31,937 nucleotides of DNA from a virus (IMGVR_UViG_3300042445_000512:1-31937); one strand, 5' to 3'. Counted from the stretch's first letter, positions 1 through 9,600 are shown. Notes: a model not told the origin generated them from the sequence alone. A program made the numbers and translations.

Positions 1-1083
1 ACTCAAAACGTCCCTGCTGGCAATATGCTGACGGCGTTGAAAGTAGCGGCTACACAGTGGCTCTGCTGGCCCGCTACTCCATTGAACCTGTCTCGCTCTC
101 TGGCTGTTGCTCACGCCATCACACCTTTTATTAGTGTGTACTCATGGAGTAATGGCGGGTTTGGAGCGAAGTTCGCTAACCCTGCAACCCTGCCTGCTGG
201 TTCCACTTTTGGTGTAGCCTTTGCTCCCTCCGGAACAGCTTTGGCTGTTGTTTTCGACTCATCACCATACGTCAATGCATATCCATGGAGTGGATCAGGG
301 TTTGGCGCAAAGTTTACCAACCCTGCAACACTGCCTACTTTTGAGGGCAATGGCGTAGCATTTTCGCCAGCAGGAACAGAGTTAGCTGTTGCTCACACCA
401 CCTCCCCTTTTATTAGTGTGTATCCATGGAGTAGTGCAGGGTTTGGAACGAAGTTCACCAACCCTGCAACACTGCCTACTGGCACTGGGCGTGGAGTAGC
501 GTTTTCTCCAGCAGGAACAGAAATAGTTATTGCTCACAACGGTTCCCCTTGGGTCAGTGCATATGCGTGGAGTGGGTCAGGGTTTGGATCAAGGTTTACT
601 AACCCTGCAACACCGTTCGGCAACAATAACGGGCGTGGCGCAGCCTTTTCTCCAGCAGGAACAGAACTGGCTATTGCTCACGACGACAGCCCTTACGTCC
701 AAGCATACACATGGAGTGCGTCAGGATTCGGAACAAGGTTTACTAACCCTGCAACACTGCCTACTGGTAATGGCTATGCCGTAGCCTTCTCTCCAGACGG
801 GACAGCGCTGGCTGCTGCCCATAACAGCAGCCCCTATGTCAGTGCATACCCATGGAGTGGGGCAGGGTTTGGAACAAAGTATGCCAACCCTGCAACACTG
901 CCTACTGGTCAAGGCAATGGCGTAGCATTTTCGCCAGCAGGAACAGAGTTAGCTGTTGCTCACTTCAGTTCTCCTTTTGTCAGTGCATATCAATGGAGTA
1001 GTGCAGGGTTTGGAATAAAGTATGCTGATCCTGCAACATTGCCTGCTAGCGGTGCCTATGGCGTAGCGTTTTCTCCGATTTAA
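1..1083 (+). CDS. Tail/adhesin protein with seven-bladed beta-propeller (5' end outside window)
   Basis: The reading frame is open from base 1, so the beginning of the protein is missing or lies in another frame. From about base 100 to the stop the protein is seven repeats of about 47 residues, each containing AVAH-x-SPF-type, SVYPWS, GFGTKF and NPATLPTG blocks. The first repeat lacks the GVAFSP strand, and the protein ends with GVAFSPI, which would supply it; this is the ring-closing arrangement expected of a seven-bladed beta-propeller. No catalytic motif is visible. It stands directly upstream of a tail-assembly chaperone, so a receptor-binding or tail-fibre role is inferred. The first ~95 bases read more like protein in the frame starting at base 3 (YADGVESSGYTVALLARYS), so a frameshift or gene boundary near 90-105 is possible. 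The fold is likely; the function is a guess from context. Confidence 0.7.
   Translation, partial: TQNVPAGNMLTALKVAATQWLCWPATPLNLSRSLAVAHAITPFISVYSWSNGGFGAKFANPATLPAGSTFGVAFAPSGTALAVVFDSSPYVNAYPWSGSGFGAKFTNPATLPTFEGNGVAFSPAGTELAVAHTTSPFISVYPWSSAGFGTKFTNPATLPTGTGRGVAFSPAGTEIVIAHNGSPWVSAYAWSGSGFGSRFTNPATPFGNNNGRGAAFSPAGTELAIAHDDSPYVQAYTWSASGFGTRFTNPATLPTGNGYAVAFSPDGTALAAAHNSSPYVSAYPWSGAGFGTKYANPATLPTGQGNGVAFSPAGTELAVAHFSSPFVSAYQWSSAGFGIKYADPATLPASGAYGVAFSPI
126..1080 (+). repeat. Tandem 141-bp coding repeats (seven units)
   Basis: The block AACCCTGCAACACTGCCTACT recurs with variations at 178, 319, 460, 601, 745, 886 and 1027. The spacing is 141 bp except for one step of 144 bp. The units encode the propeller blades. 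Some blocks are almost identical in DNA (for example those at 319, 460, 745 and 886), which suggests recent duplication or recombination between blades. Confidence 0.9.
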
Positions 1084-1096
1084 CCAACAGACATCA

Positions 1097-1408
1097 ATGA
1101 TCTACTCACAGCTCCCTTCCTCGTACAAATACGACACCCTCGCCGATGCAATCTACGGGCGCGAGGTGGAGTATTTTCACTACGACTTTGACCGCATCAA
1201 CTTTGAGTACATCCTCAAAGACCTACCCGAGTGCGAGTATCGGACAAACCTTGAGAACCGTCTCGCGGATACCGTTGGCACGATGGCGCAGGTAGAAAAA
1301 ACTATGGCAGCGTTGCTGGCACAGATCGACGATCCCATTGCGTATGCGGAAGGGGTTGCCCGTGCCATTGAACGCCGAGAGGCCGCTAAACTGAAGGAGA
1401 AGACATGA
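1097..1408 (+). CDS. Small tail-associated hypothetical protein
   Basis: This 103-residue protein is not recognised. It is charged and mostly helical by composition. The N-terminal half is rich in aromatic and acidic residues (for example REVEYFHYDFDRINFEYI), and the second half looks like amphipathic helices with Ala, Glu and Arg, ending in a basic tail. It sits between the propeller protein and the tail-assembly chaperone and overlaps the latter by four bases (ATGA), so the two are probably translationally coupled. A tail-fibre accessory or chaperone role is possible from context only. No strong ribosome binding site precedes the ATG. Confidence 0.65.
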   Translation: MIYSQLPSSYKYDTLADAIYGREVEYFHYDFDRINFEYILKDLPECEYRTNLENRLADTVGTMAQVEKTMAALLAQIDDPIAYAEGVARAIERREAAKLKEKT

Positions 1409-1881
1409 GATACGTCCAAGCCAGCGGAACGACCTTCCTCCGTCATGTCATTGATAACGGTGAGCCAACGGTGTGGGACGAGAACAACACCGTCCGAGCC
1501 AGCCAACTGACCCCAGCAGAGGCGACAACGTTCGGGGTCTCTAAGCTCAAGCTCGTCACGCCTCCCCCGCACAACCCGCTCACGCAAGTCCGCACGGATG
1601 CCGACGCCGTGCTGGTGGATGGGGTGTGGACGCAACAGTGGGTGGTGACGGACAAGTCGGCGGATGAGGTAGAGCAGGCCAAGCAATCCGCGTTGAGCAG
1701 TCTGCGGCTGACCCGTGACGGGGAGTTGCAAGCCTGCGACTACACGCAGCTCTCCGATGTGCCGCTGGCGACCGAGAAAAAGGCCGAGTGGGCGACCTAC
1801 CGCCAGCAGTTGCGGGATTATATGGGCACGGTGATCGACCCGTTTAATCCGCCAGCGTGGCCTATCCCGCCACAGGCGTAA
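1405..1881 (+). CDS. Phage tail assembly chaperone-like protein
   Basis: The C-terminal part (about residues 100-155) carries the pattern known from phage tail assembly chaperones of the Phage_tail_APC type: RD at 104-105, DYTQL at 112-116, DVPL at 118-121, WATYRQQLRD at 129-138 and a closing WP at 152-153. Proteins with this domain are usually encoded next to tail fibres and help fold or attach them. The N-terminal ~95 residues are not recognised and may bind the partner fibre. The start overlaps the stop of the preceding gene (ATGA), and the next gene begins three bases after its stop, so it lies in a compact tail-fibre operon. Confidence 0.75.
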   Translation: MRYVQASGTTFLRHVIDNGEPTVWDENNTVRASQLTPAEATTFGVSKLKLVTPPPHNPLTQVRTDADAVLVDGVWTQQWVVTDKSADEVEQAKQSALSSLRLTRDGELQACDYTQLSDVPLATEKKAEWATYRQQLRDYMGTVIDPFNPPAWPIPPQA

Positions 1882-1884
1882 CCG

Positions 1885-2154
1885 ATGGCCGTCCTCCTCC
1901 CTCTTCACGCCATCAAGACCTTCGCCTCGCCCGTCCTCAACGGGACTGGCACGGTCGATGCCAACACGGTACGAACCAACGACAACATCGGTGGTGCCGC
2001 CTTCAACGCGCATGACGCCGATACGTCGATCCATATCCAGTCGGGCACGTTGGCGTTGCGGCCCGTGACGGCGACGGAGGGGAGTGTGTACGTCGGGACG
2101 GACACGTTGCTCATGTACATTTTCACCGGCGGGTCGTGGAGTCAGGTGCTGTGA
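1885..2154 (+). CDS. Small tail/fibre-type hypothetical protein
   Basis: This is an 89-residue protein rich in Thr, Val, Gly and Ala with predicted beta character. The C-terminal stretch GSVYVGTDTLLMYIFTGGSW resembles a short motif often found in phage head- or tail-fibre proteins, in which a tyrosine, a TDT and a final GxW occur in that order. The start is three bases after the chaperone gene, which supports co-expression. It could form part of the adhesion apparatus. No enzymatic motif is seen. Confidence 0.6.
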   Translation: MAVLLPLHAIKTFASPVLNGTGTVDANTVRTNDNIGGAAFNAHDADTSIHIQSGTLALRPVTATEGSVYVGTDTLLMYIFTGGSWSQVL

Positions 2155-2227
2155 TGGGATCAAAACGAAATGGCGGGAAGCCCACGATGGTTCGATAACA
2201 CTTCATAGCAGCAGCAAGGAGAGACAC

Positions 2228-2890
2228 ATGGCACGGAAGCGTGGTGGGTTGGCAGGCATTTACGACCGCAACAAGAAGCTTATCAAGACGATTGCCCCAA
2301 TTGCCGCAGGGTTTATCCCCGGTGTTGGTCCGCTGATCGGCGCTGGTCTTGGCGCAGCATTGGGCGGCGACACGGAAGGCAAGGGGTACTTCAAGGGGTT
2401 TAACACGGGTGGCGCTATCAAGGGCGGCGTCAGTGGCTACGCTGGTGCCAAGCTAGGCCAAGCGGCCAAGGGCGGGCTTGGCAATATGTTTACGGGTGGC
2501 GGTATCCCCAAACTCCCCAGTGCAACGTCCGTCATGCCGGGTGGTCTTTCCCCCGATGTAATTTATGGCGGCGGGCAGATGGCTGGTGGGGTGCCGAGCA
2601 GCTATAAAGTTGGTCAAGCGATTGGGAGTGGCGCTCGGTTTATTAAAGAGAACGAAGATATTCTTGGCAAGGTTGCGGGTGGTGTCCAAGCTATACGGAA
2701 AGACGACCTTGCTGACGAACAAGTACGCCTCAAAATAGCAGAAGAGGCTCGTCAGTTTGACGAAGCGCAAAAGTTGCGGGTCCGTCAGCAGGGGAACTAT
2801 GACCAGACGGCCATGATGGACAAGCAGCAGTTTGACGAGTTGAACGCCAACCGTGCCAGACTGCGGGCGATGCTGACAGGAGGGATGTAA
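2228..2890 (+). CDS. Glycine-rich internal virion-type protein
   Basis: The ATG at 2228 is chosen because AAGGAGAG lies a few bases upstream; the frame is open further upstream but without a comparable signal. The 220-residue product begins with a basic segment, then has hydrophobic glycine- and alanine-rich stretches (about residues 20-80, including GFIPGVGPLIGAGLGAALGG). It ends in a charged, helical C-terminus (about 160-215) with many Gln, Glu and Arg. That layout resembles small internal core or ejection proteins of podoviruses, such as the kind represented by T7 gp14, but similarity to a named family was not established. It overlaps the next gene by one base (TAATG). The call is inference from composition and position. 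Confidence 0.65.
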   Translation: MARKRGGLAGIYDRNKKLIKTIAPIAAGFIPGVGPLIGAGLGAALGGDTEGKGYFKGFNTGGAIKGGVSGYAGAKLGQAAKGGLGNMFTGGGIPKLPSATSVMPGGLSPDVIYGGGQMAGGVPSSYKVGQAIGSGARFIKENEDILGKVAGGVQAIRKDDLADEQVRLKIAEEARQFDEAQKLRVRQQGNYDQTAMMDKQQFDELNANRARLRAMLTGGM

Positions 2891-5628
2891 TGGCAACGTT
2901 TAACACCGCGTTTGGCTCGTTGCCAAGCCCCAAGAAAGACCTGTTTGGCAATGCGCCGATGGGTGGGGACGACGACGACGATTACACCAAGGGGTTTGCG
3001 CCGGGGTCTACGACGGAAAAGGCCGACACCGCCGCTGCCCCTCCGCCAACGAACACGTTTGCCGACTTGCAGAAGCAGGGGGTGGCACGGCCAGCCCCTC
3101 GGGATACGTCTGCCGTCTCACCTGAGTTTGACGCAGCGGCCATGACGCCGATGTTGTCGCAGTTGCAGGAACGGCTTCCCACGGCTGCACCGGATCAAGC
3201 GGAGGCTGCGCCGATGGCTGGGCCACAGGCCGTGCCGATGCTTGGGCAGTTGCAGCAGTCGTTGTCTGGTATGGCCGCGCCTGACGCTGGCGAATTTGTG
3301 CTTGGTGGCGGTGGAGGTGGGGCAGGTGGGGCTGGTGAGATTGGCAATGTTGGTGGTGGAGGTGGTGGGGCTGCTGGTGGTGGTACACCGCCGCCTCCGC
3401 CCCCTCCTCCCCCTCCGACGATGGGATACAGCGCCACGGGTGGGATTACCGGAACGCCGACGATTGACAAGGACACCGGCACGGCGACGTACACGAACGT
3501 TGAAGTGCCCGTGTCAAACGCGCCACAGTATAATGCTGGTACGGTCCCGCCTCCGACCGCCCCGAACGGCTCGACGTTCGTGTCGAGCAGCGGCGTCACA
3601 TGGACGAAGCGTGGTGGCGTGTGGGGCGCAGAAGCACGGGCTGGCGCTGCAATGCCTACGGGCTATGCTGCGCTGACTCCCCCAGAGTTGGCCGCACAAA
3701 CGCAAGCCAACCTCCCAAGTGGGGCGGCGGGATTTGGTGGAACCCTTAGCTCTGAGCCGGGTCAAGGGTCAGGGCTGTACCAGTTCCTCCGTAAATACGG
3801 GACGCCTACTTCGGAAGCGGAGTTTGCCACGCTGGCGCAGCAGGCAGGGAAGACGGTTGAGCAACTCAAGAGCTACATCGCCTCCCAGCCTGCCAACACA
3901 AACTTTGGCACCAAGCGGGATGTCGATACCAATGCCGAAGAACAGGCGTGGAAGAAAGAGAACAAGGTTGACTCTGTTCCGTACAACTACGCCTATGTGC
4001 CAGCAAGCGAAGGTGGCCCTCGTCTCCGCAAGAAGTCGTATGAGGAGATGGTAGCCGCAGGCTATCAGCCGTATGGTGGCAAGGCATTGTATGACAGCCC
4101 TGCCAACGACTTGCGGTTGGCGCAGGCAAGTGGCACCACCAACCTCCTGCGGACCTATGGCGGTCTTGCGGGTGGCGTGTCTAACCCTGCTGGCGATGGA
4201 CCCGGAGGACCGCCCCCGCTGTACGAAACCACCCCCACTGGCGGAGGGACGCCGGGGACAACGGGTACTCCTCCGGTAACTCCTCCGGTAACACCTCCAG
4301 CAGCCCCTCCAGCAGCCCCTCCAGCGGCAGCACCGCCGACAGGTGGCGGGACGCCGGGAACAACGGGCGGTGCCCCGACAGGTGGCGGTACCCCTGCCAC
4401 AGTGGCCACGGCTCCAATCAAAGCCTACGTCCCACCTCCAGTAGCGGGCGGGGCGACCCCAACAGAGGTACCCGTAATCCCGACCTATACCGCTGCCACG
4501 ACAGGCGCTGGGCAGTTCTCCTTGTCTAAACAGTCACAGGCGTTGCGGGATGCGTTGCAGGCGCGGTTGGCCGAGTTAGGCAGTGGCCCGACCAAGATTC
4601 AGGGGCAGTCCTACGAGGCCCTTCGGGCGGCACGGCAAGCTGAGTTGGGCGCAAAGTACGGCGCAGAACGCAGCAAGCTGGAAGAAGAACTCGCGGCCCG
4701 AGGATTGTCGGCGTCCACGATTGGCGGGGGACGCTACGGCGATCTGGCGGGTCAGCAGGCCCGTGCCTTGGGGACGCTGGATGCGGAACTGCTTGGGCAG
4801 CAGGCGGAGGCTGAAGCACGGGATCGTGCCCAGTACTTGAACACCATGCAGCAGTTTGCCCAGACCACCGGAACGCAGGACATCGGCACGTTTGAGGCCA
4901 ATGTCAAGTCGAAGGAGGTCACGGCCACCATCAACCTCCGTGCGGCAGAGTTGCAGCAACGGGCAGCGCTGGAAGGCCGGTCGCTCGACTTGCAGCAGGC
5001 ACGGGATCAGGCAACCTCCGAGTACCAGATGGGCCAATTGGCCCTTAGCACGGACGAGTTGGGCGAGCGGAGACGGAGCAATCTTGCTGGCGAAGGCCAG
5101 TCAGCGGCGGAGTTGGCCGAACGGAAGCGGAGTGGGATGGCTGGGGAGAAACTTCAGCAGGACCAGCTTGGTGAAGACAAGCGCAGGAACGGGGCGCTAG
5201 AGGCAATTCAGACAGGCGAACTTACGCTCCGTCAAGGGACTGCGGTCAGCCAACTGATTAGCGACATCTACTCGGGCAGGACTTCCCCAGATTCGTGGGA
5301 ACCCACCTTGCGGGCGATGGGCCTTGACCCTGCCAAGTTTGTGGGCCTCAAGCCAGCAGCCAAGGCTGAAACAGGCACTAACACTGGCACTGGTACTGGC
5401 ACTGGTACTGGCACTGGTACGGGTACTGGTACGGGAACGGGAACTGGAACTGGGACAGGTACTGGTACGGGTACTGGTACTGGAGTTGGGACTGGGGGTG
5501 GGACTTCTGGCGGTGCCGGTGGCTCGACAGGACGCCCCAACCGACCCGGAGCTTTTGATAATGAAGTTGTCGGCGGCTACCGTTGGAACGCTGTTGATTC
5601 CCAGTGGGAGCAGTACACGGGATTCTGA
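2890..5628 (+). CDS. Large low-complexity virion protein (912 aa)
   Basis: The protein alternates low-complexity linkers with helical segments. A poly-Gly run (about residues 138-165) is followed directly by ten prolines (about 167-178). A Pro/Gly/Thr-rich stretch lies at about 445-515. A long helical region rich in Ala, Gln, Glu and Arg spans about 540-800 and contains ARGLSASTIGGGRYGDLA, a type of phrase I associate with phage virion proteins near internal-protein genes. An almost pure Gly-Thr dipeptide tract spans about 828-870. The last 35 residues (from NRPGAFDNEVVGG) look folded. It sits between two other glycine-rich or helical virion-type genes and upstream of the 2199-residue protein. 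A structural or ejected internal protein is likely; the exact role is unknown. Confidence 0.75.
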   Translation: MATFNTAFGSLPSPKKDLFGNAPMGGDDDDDYTKGFAPGSTTEKADTAAAPPPTNTFADLQKQGVARPAPRDTSAVSPEFDAAAMTPMLSQLQERLPTAAPDQAEAAPMAGPQAVPMLGQLQQSLSGMAAPDAGEFVLGGGGGGAGGAGEIGNVGGGGGGAAGGGTPPPPPPPPPPTMGYSATGGITGTPTIDKDTGTATYTNVEVPVSNAPQYNAGTVPPPTAPNGSTFVSSSGVTWTKRGGVWGAEARAGAAMPTGYAALTPPELAAQTQANLPSGAAGFGGTLSSEPGQGSGLYQFLRKYGTPTSEAEFATLAQQAGKTVEQLKSYIASQPANTNFGTKRDVDTNAEEQAWKKENKVDSVPYNYAYVPASEGGPRLRKKSYEEMVAAGYQPYGGKALYDSPANDLRLAQASGTTNLLRTYGGLAGGVSNPAGDGPGGPPPLYETTPTGGGTPGTTGTPPVTPPVTPPAAPPAAPPAAAPPTGGGTPGTTGGAPTGGGTPATVATAPIKAYVPPPVAGGATPTEVPVIPTYTAATTGAGQFSLSKQSQALRDALQARLAELGSGPTKIQGQSYEALRAARQAELGAKYGAERSKLEEELAARGLSASTIGGGRYGDLAGQQARALGTLDAELLGQQAEAEARDRAQYLNTMQQFAQTTGTQDIGTFEANVKSKEVTATINLRAAELQQRAALEGRSLDLQQARDQATSEYQMGQLALSTDELGERRRSNLAGEGQSAAELAERKRSGMAGEKLQQDQLGEDKRRNGALEAIQTGELTLRQGTAVSQLISDIYSGRTSPDSWEPTLRAMGLDPAKFVGLKPAAKAETGTNTGTGTGTGTGTGTGTGTGTGTGTGTGTGTGTGTGVGTGGGTSGGAGGSTGRPNRPGAFDNEVVGGYRWNAVDSQWEQYTGF
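3300..3425 (+). repeat. Adjacent (GGN)n and (CCN)n coding tracts
   Basis: GGT/GGA/GGG codons from about 3304 to 3390 are followed at once by CCG/CCT/CCC codons to about 3417. They encode poly-Gly and poly-Pro. The two tracts are partly complementary, so the DNA or mRNA could fold back on itself. Confidence 0.8.
5371..5490 (+). repeat. Hexanucleotide GGNACN microsatellite encoding (Gly-Thr)n
   Basis: About 20 units of GGCACT, GGTACT, GGTACG, GGAACG, GGAACT and similar occur in a row. They encode an alternating Gly-Thr tract near the C-terminus of the 912-residue protein. Third positions vary, but several stretches are exact repeats, so length change by slippage is plausible. Confidence 0.92.
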
Positions 5629-5657
5629 CCCACCTGACACCATAGCACGGAGAGAAG

Positions 5658-6626
5658 ATGGCGCGAAGAGGATTTTTAGACTATGTGCTGGGTGGGGCCG
5701 TTGGTGGGCTAGAAGGGTTAGCCCAGAAGCGGGCGGCGGACGAGGAGAAGGCGCGCATGGCAACTGCGCTGGCACGGCAGGTCCGTATGGATGCGATGGA
5801 GATGGAAGACCGGGCAACGGCAAAGGAAGACCGCGCACAGGCGCAGAAAGACCGTTCCCAAAACCAGCGCCAGCGTTTGCTTGCAGGCGGGTATTTGCCA
5901 ACTGGCAGAGATATGCCGGGGGCTACCCCTCGCCAGCCTGTCAGCACAGAGATGGTAGACGGGCAGGAGTTTGGCTTGTACTCAACGCCACGACAGCTTG
6001 CGCTACAAGCGGCTATGGAAGATGCCGAACTGAAGGCAAGGTTCAACCCTGATACGATGACGCCCTATCAAGTCGGGCAGTCTGCACGGGATGAGCGCCG
6101 TGTGAGGCTGGCAGAACGGAACAGCGCGAGAGACAATACCGATAAGGCAAAATCAGCAGGCATTAGCAAAATCATTGGTGGCGCTGGCAAGATTGTCGAG
6201 GCGTCTCGCAACGAAGAAAAGACGGCGCAGGCGCAGCTTGATAAACTTGATCGTTCTAGGCCCGACGTAAGTCGGTGGGCGGGGACACAAGCAGACTTTG
6301 ACAAGGCTAACGCTGCATGGCAAACAAAGGTCGATGCGGCTGAGAAGCGGCTTGAAGCAGCGCAGGGAAAAACAGGACGGCTATCTCCGACGTACGAGCG
6401 TTCTCTTGTCTCCAGTGATACCACGGGGTATGGGGAGGCGTTTGGGCCTCCTGACCCAGCGCCTCCCGTAAGACCGTCAACGCGCAGCTTTGATCTGTTC
6501 TCGCCTGCTTCTGGTGGGGCAGGGAAAGAGAAGATGCGCGAAGACCTGTGGGATTCCATTAAATTGCAGAACCCCACGCTATCTGACAGTGCCATAACCG
6601 CTCGGGTGAAAAAGGAGATTCCGTAA
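5658..6626 (+). CDS. Helical virion-associated protein (322 aa)
   Basis: The start is preceded by CGGAGAGAAG. The N-terminus (RGFLDYVLGGAVGGLEGLAQ) is a short hydrophobic glycine-zipper-like segment. A long charged coiled coil follows at about residues 22-72, rich in Arg, Glu, Asp and Gln with many ED and KDR pairs, and a second helical block lies at about 130-245. The final 70 residues are Pro/Ser-rich and then helical. Similar layouts occur in internal or tail-tube-associated phage proteins, but no named domain was recognised. It is joined to the next gene by TAATG. The placement inside the internal-protein cluster supports a virion role. Confidence 0.7.
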   Translation: MARRGFLDYVLGGAVGGLEGLAQKRAADEEKARMATALARQVRMDAMEMEDRATAKEDRAQAQKDRSQNQRQRLLAGGYLPTGRDMPGATPRQPVSTEMVDGQEFGLYSTPRQLALQAAMEDAELKARFNPDTMTPYQVGQSARDERRVRLAERNSARDNTDKAKSAGISKIIGGAGKIVEASRNEEKTAQAQLDKLDRSRPDVSRWAGTQADFDKANAAWQTKVDAAEKRLEAAQGKTGRLSPTYERSLVSSDTTGYGEAFGPPDPAPPVRPSTRSFDLFSPASGGAGKEKMREDLWDSIKLQNPTLSDSAITARVKKEIP

Positions 6627-9600
6627 TGGGCAACCCGTTTAGGCCGACATCTGCAAGCAACCCAAACAACCCGCTTAACCCAAAGCCGCAGGGCAACCCG
6701 TTCCGCACTCGCGTTGCCCCCACGCCCAAGGTCACAGATACGGCTGGGTACCCGTCAAAGGCTTTCTCTCCGCTGAAGATCGGCGCTCCGTCGTTTCAGC
6801 AGTTTGCTGATGCGGGAGCGGAGCTTCCTGCTGCGGTAACGCCGCTACCCAAGAAGAAGTACGACACGGCCTTTGCTGAAGACATCTTGCAGCGGCGGGC
6901 AAAAGCGCAGCCTGCTCAGCCGCAAACGTCCTACGCGACGAGCGACATTGTTGGTCGCCTTGCCAGAACAACCAAGGCAGAGGCCAACCGTCCAGTAGAA
7001 CAGTTCCAGCAACAGGTGCTTGATGTCCTGAAGGCTCCGTTGTATGCCGCCCGTCAAGCGGTCCCTGCCGTGAGTGGCATGGCTGCGCCGTTCGTCGAAG
7101 GGGCATACAACCTCCTTGGACGCCCTGACATCGCGGAGTTTACGCGAAAGACTCAACAGGACATTGAGCAGTCCTTTGCTCCGCAGTCAGCGGGTGAGGA
7201 AGTCATTGGCGGTGGGATGCGGATAGCGGGTGCCCTTGCGCCGTACATGGCCGCAGGATCACTACGGGCACCTATTGCTGCCAGTGCAGCACTAACGGGC
7301 ATACAGTCAAAAGCCAAGGGCGGTTCGTTTGTTGAGTTCCTTGGCAACTATTTAGACAGTGATGTGATAAACCGCATTGCAGCGTCCAAGTACAAGGTGC
7401 CTGCGGATATGGTGTTGGATGCTACGCTGGGCCTGACCTTTGGATCGCTTGACAATACTGTCAACGCTTTCAAGGCTCCGGGCAAGGCGCGGGCTGCATT
7501 GCGAGCGCAGGGCGCTGAGCCGTTTGTGCAGATGAGCAGCTTGATCCGCGAAGGAATCCAGAGCGGGGCGTTGGACGCCAAGGCTGCTAACCCGTACCTA
7601 AAAGCGGCTGACAAGTTTGCACAACAGGCAAAAGTAAGAGCGAGCCTCCCGCTGAGTGGAGCGGGGGCAAGGGCTGTTGATGTTGTTGCGGGGCTGGGTT
7701 CCAGCGCCACACAGTTTGGCAAGAACGTCGCCAGCAATGTCAGCAACGAAGCCAAGCTGTTGGGTAGCGTTGGCAGCAAGCTGGCTGAAGAAGCCACTCT
7801 GCGGGGAGCGCGAGTTTCTGTCCCACGGGAGGCAATGGAAGGAGACTTCAACAGCAGCCTCCGTCGTGCTGTTGAGTCTGGGGATGACGCAGAGATAGAG
7901 CGGCTGCTCACGACGCAGGACGAGATGCTGTCCAAGGCGCAGGAAAGAATTGACTACCGCGTAAAGGGTGCAGATGACCCCGTGGCAAATCAGTTCATTG
8001 CTATGCGGAACAAAAGCACACGCCCCGGCTTCCTCTCTCCTCTTGCTCCAGAAGAACTTGTTGACAAGAGAGTAACACTCAAGCACAATGGGACGGTCGG
8101 GTTTGCATTAACGCCAGATGGCGATATGCAGAACCTGTTTAACAACGGTGGGCCAAAAGGCGCGGCAAGAGAGGTTGTTTTTGACGGCATTCGCTCTGGC
8201 GGGAAAACGCTTGACGCTTTCTCTGGGTACTTAACAGACCTCTACCGACAGTACGGGTTTGTTGAGACTGGGCGACTCAAGTTTAACGATGAGTTTGCTC
8301 CTGCTGGGTGGGACGTAGACGTAGATGGTCGCCCCGATGTGGTGTTTATGGCCTATCGTGGTGGCGAGCCAGAAGATGTTGTACGAGCGCGTGTCTTCAA
8401 CCCGAACCTTTGGATTCCCGAAGGCCCACCTTCTCAATACTTCGATGACTATGATGCCGCCGCTAACGCCAACAAATCAGCAGCAAGCACCTTTCAACAG
8501 TCAAGAACAACTGGTCAAAACATTGGAGCGGATGCGGGGACGCCCCTTGACGCCGCAGGAGCAGTCGTTCGCACTGCGGGAAGCGGAGGCGTTGGGCGAG
8601 CTTTAGGGGCGGTAGGGTCTGTTCTCCCACGCACCCCCGCTGGGCAAAACATTGGCTCTGCTGCACTAGGCGCTGCATTTGGCGCAACCGCAGATAAAGA
8701 AGACCGACTCCGGGGGGCTGGTGCTGGGGCGCTGGTGGGCCTTGCAGCATCTCGCGGTGGTGGGATTGGCCTGTCAACTCGCGTAGTTGACGATGCCGTA
8801 GAAGCTCCGTTTAAGGCGTTTAGCGCAGGGTTGCGAGCCATTGGCAACGCAGCGCAGGATCGTGGCGATGCGGGCTATTGGCTTGGGGTGTTGGCAAAAG
8901 GCACCCGCAAGGCTGAAATAGACGACACGCGCATTGGCGAGTGGTTGGCCCAGCAGAAGGGCACAATTACAAGAGCTAACGTGTCAGCGGCCTTGCGCGA
9001 ACGGTTGCCAGTGTTGGGGTCGGCGGATCGCGGGTACAAGGTGCCGACGCCAACAGACCAAGCACCTCTTCCCCGTGATAGCTATTCCACATATGCCATC
9101 CCCGGCGCAAAGACGAACTACTCGGAGTTGGTGACAACGGCAAAGCCCGTGCAAGAAGGAGAGGTGTTTGTCCTTCGTGATGGCGTGACATCAGACGTTA
9201 TCTCACGCCACTCCACACGGGGAGAAGCGGAAGCTGCTGCGCTTGCCGCACAAGCAGAGGGGCGTCAGGTGTATGGGCAGTCTATTGCAGCACCAGACGC
9301 CGATGTATACCGCCACAGCCATTGGTCCGGTGTTGACAACCCAATCGTACACACCCGCGTAGACGAGCGAGTCGTGAACGGCGAGCGGGTCTTGGTGATT
9401 AACGAGTCGCAAAGCGATGTACACCAAGAAGGACGGAAGAAAGGGTATAAGACGCCAGAGGCAAAGAAGGCTTACGCTCAGGGTGAAGTGTTACTTGACG
9501 AACTGCGCAACCAAGGCAACGAGGCGAGGCGGGTTGCTGAGCGTGAGAAAAACCGCGTCGTATCAGAAATTTTATCAACTGACCCAACATACAGAAACTT

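Noticed and set aside
126-1080. Regular repeats considered as a CRISPR array
   Set aside because: Units are 141 bp, in frame, and encode a repeated protein motif with no spacers.
1180-2163. Minus-strand frame of 327 aa opposite the tail-chaperone genes
   Set aside because: It is antisense to three coupled plus-strand genes, has an Arg-rich composition and no recognisable domain or ribosome binding site.
2153-2197. 14-codon frame (MGSKRNGGKPTMVR) overlapping the preceding stop
   Set aside because: It is too short to judge and has no similarity or conservation evidence; the spacer is more simply a leader for the gene at 2228.
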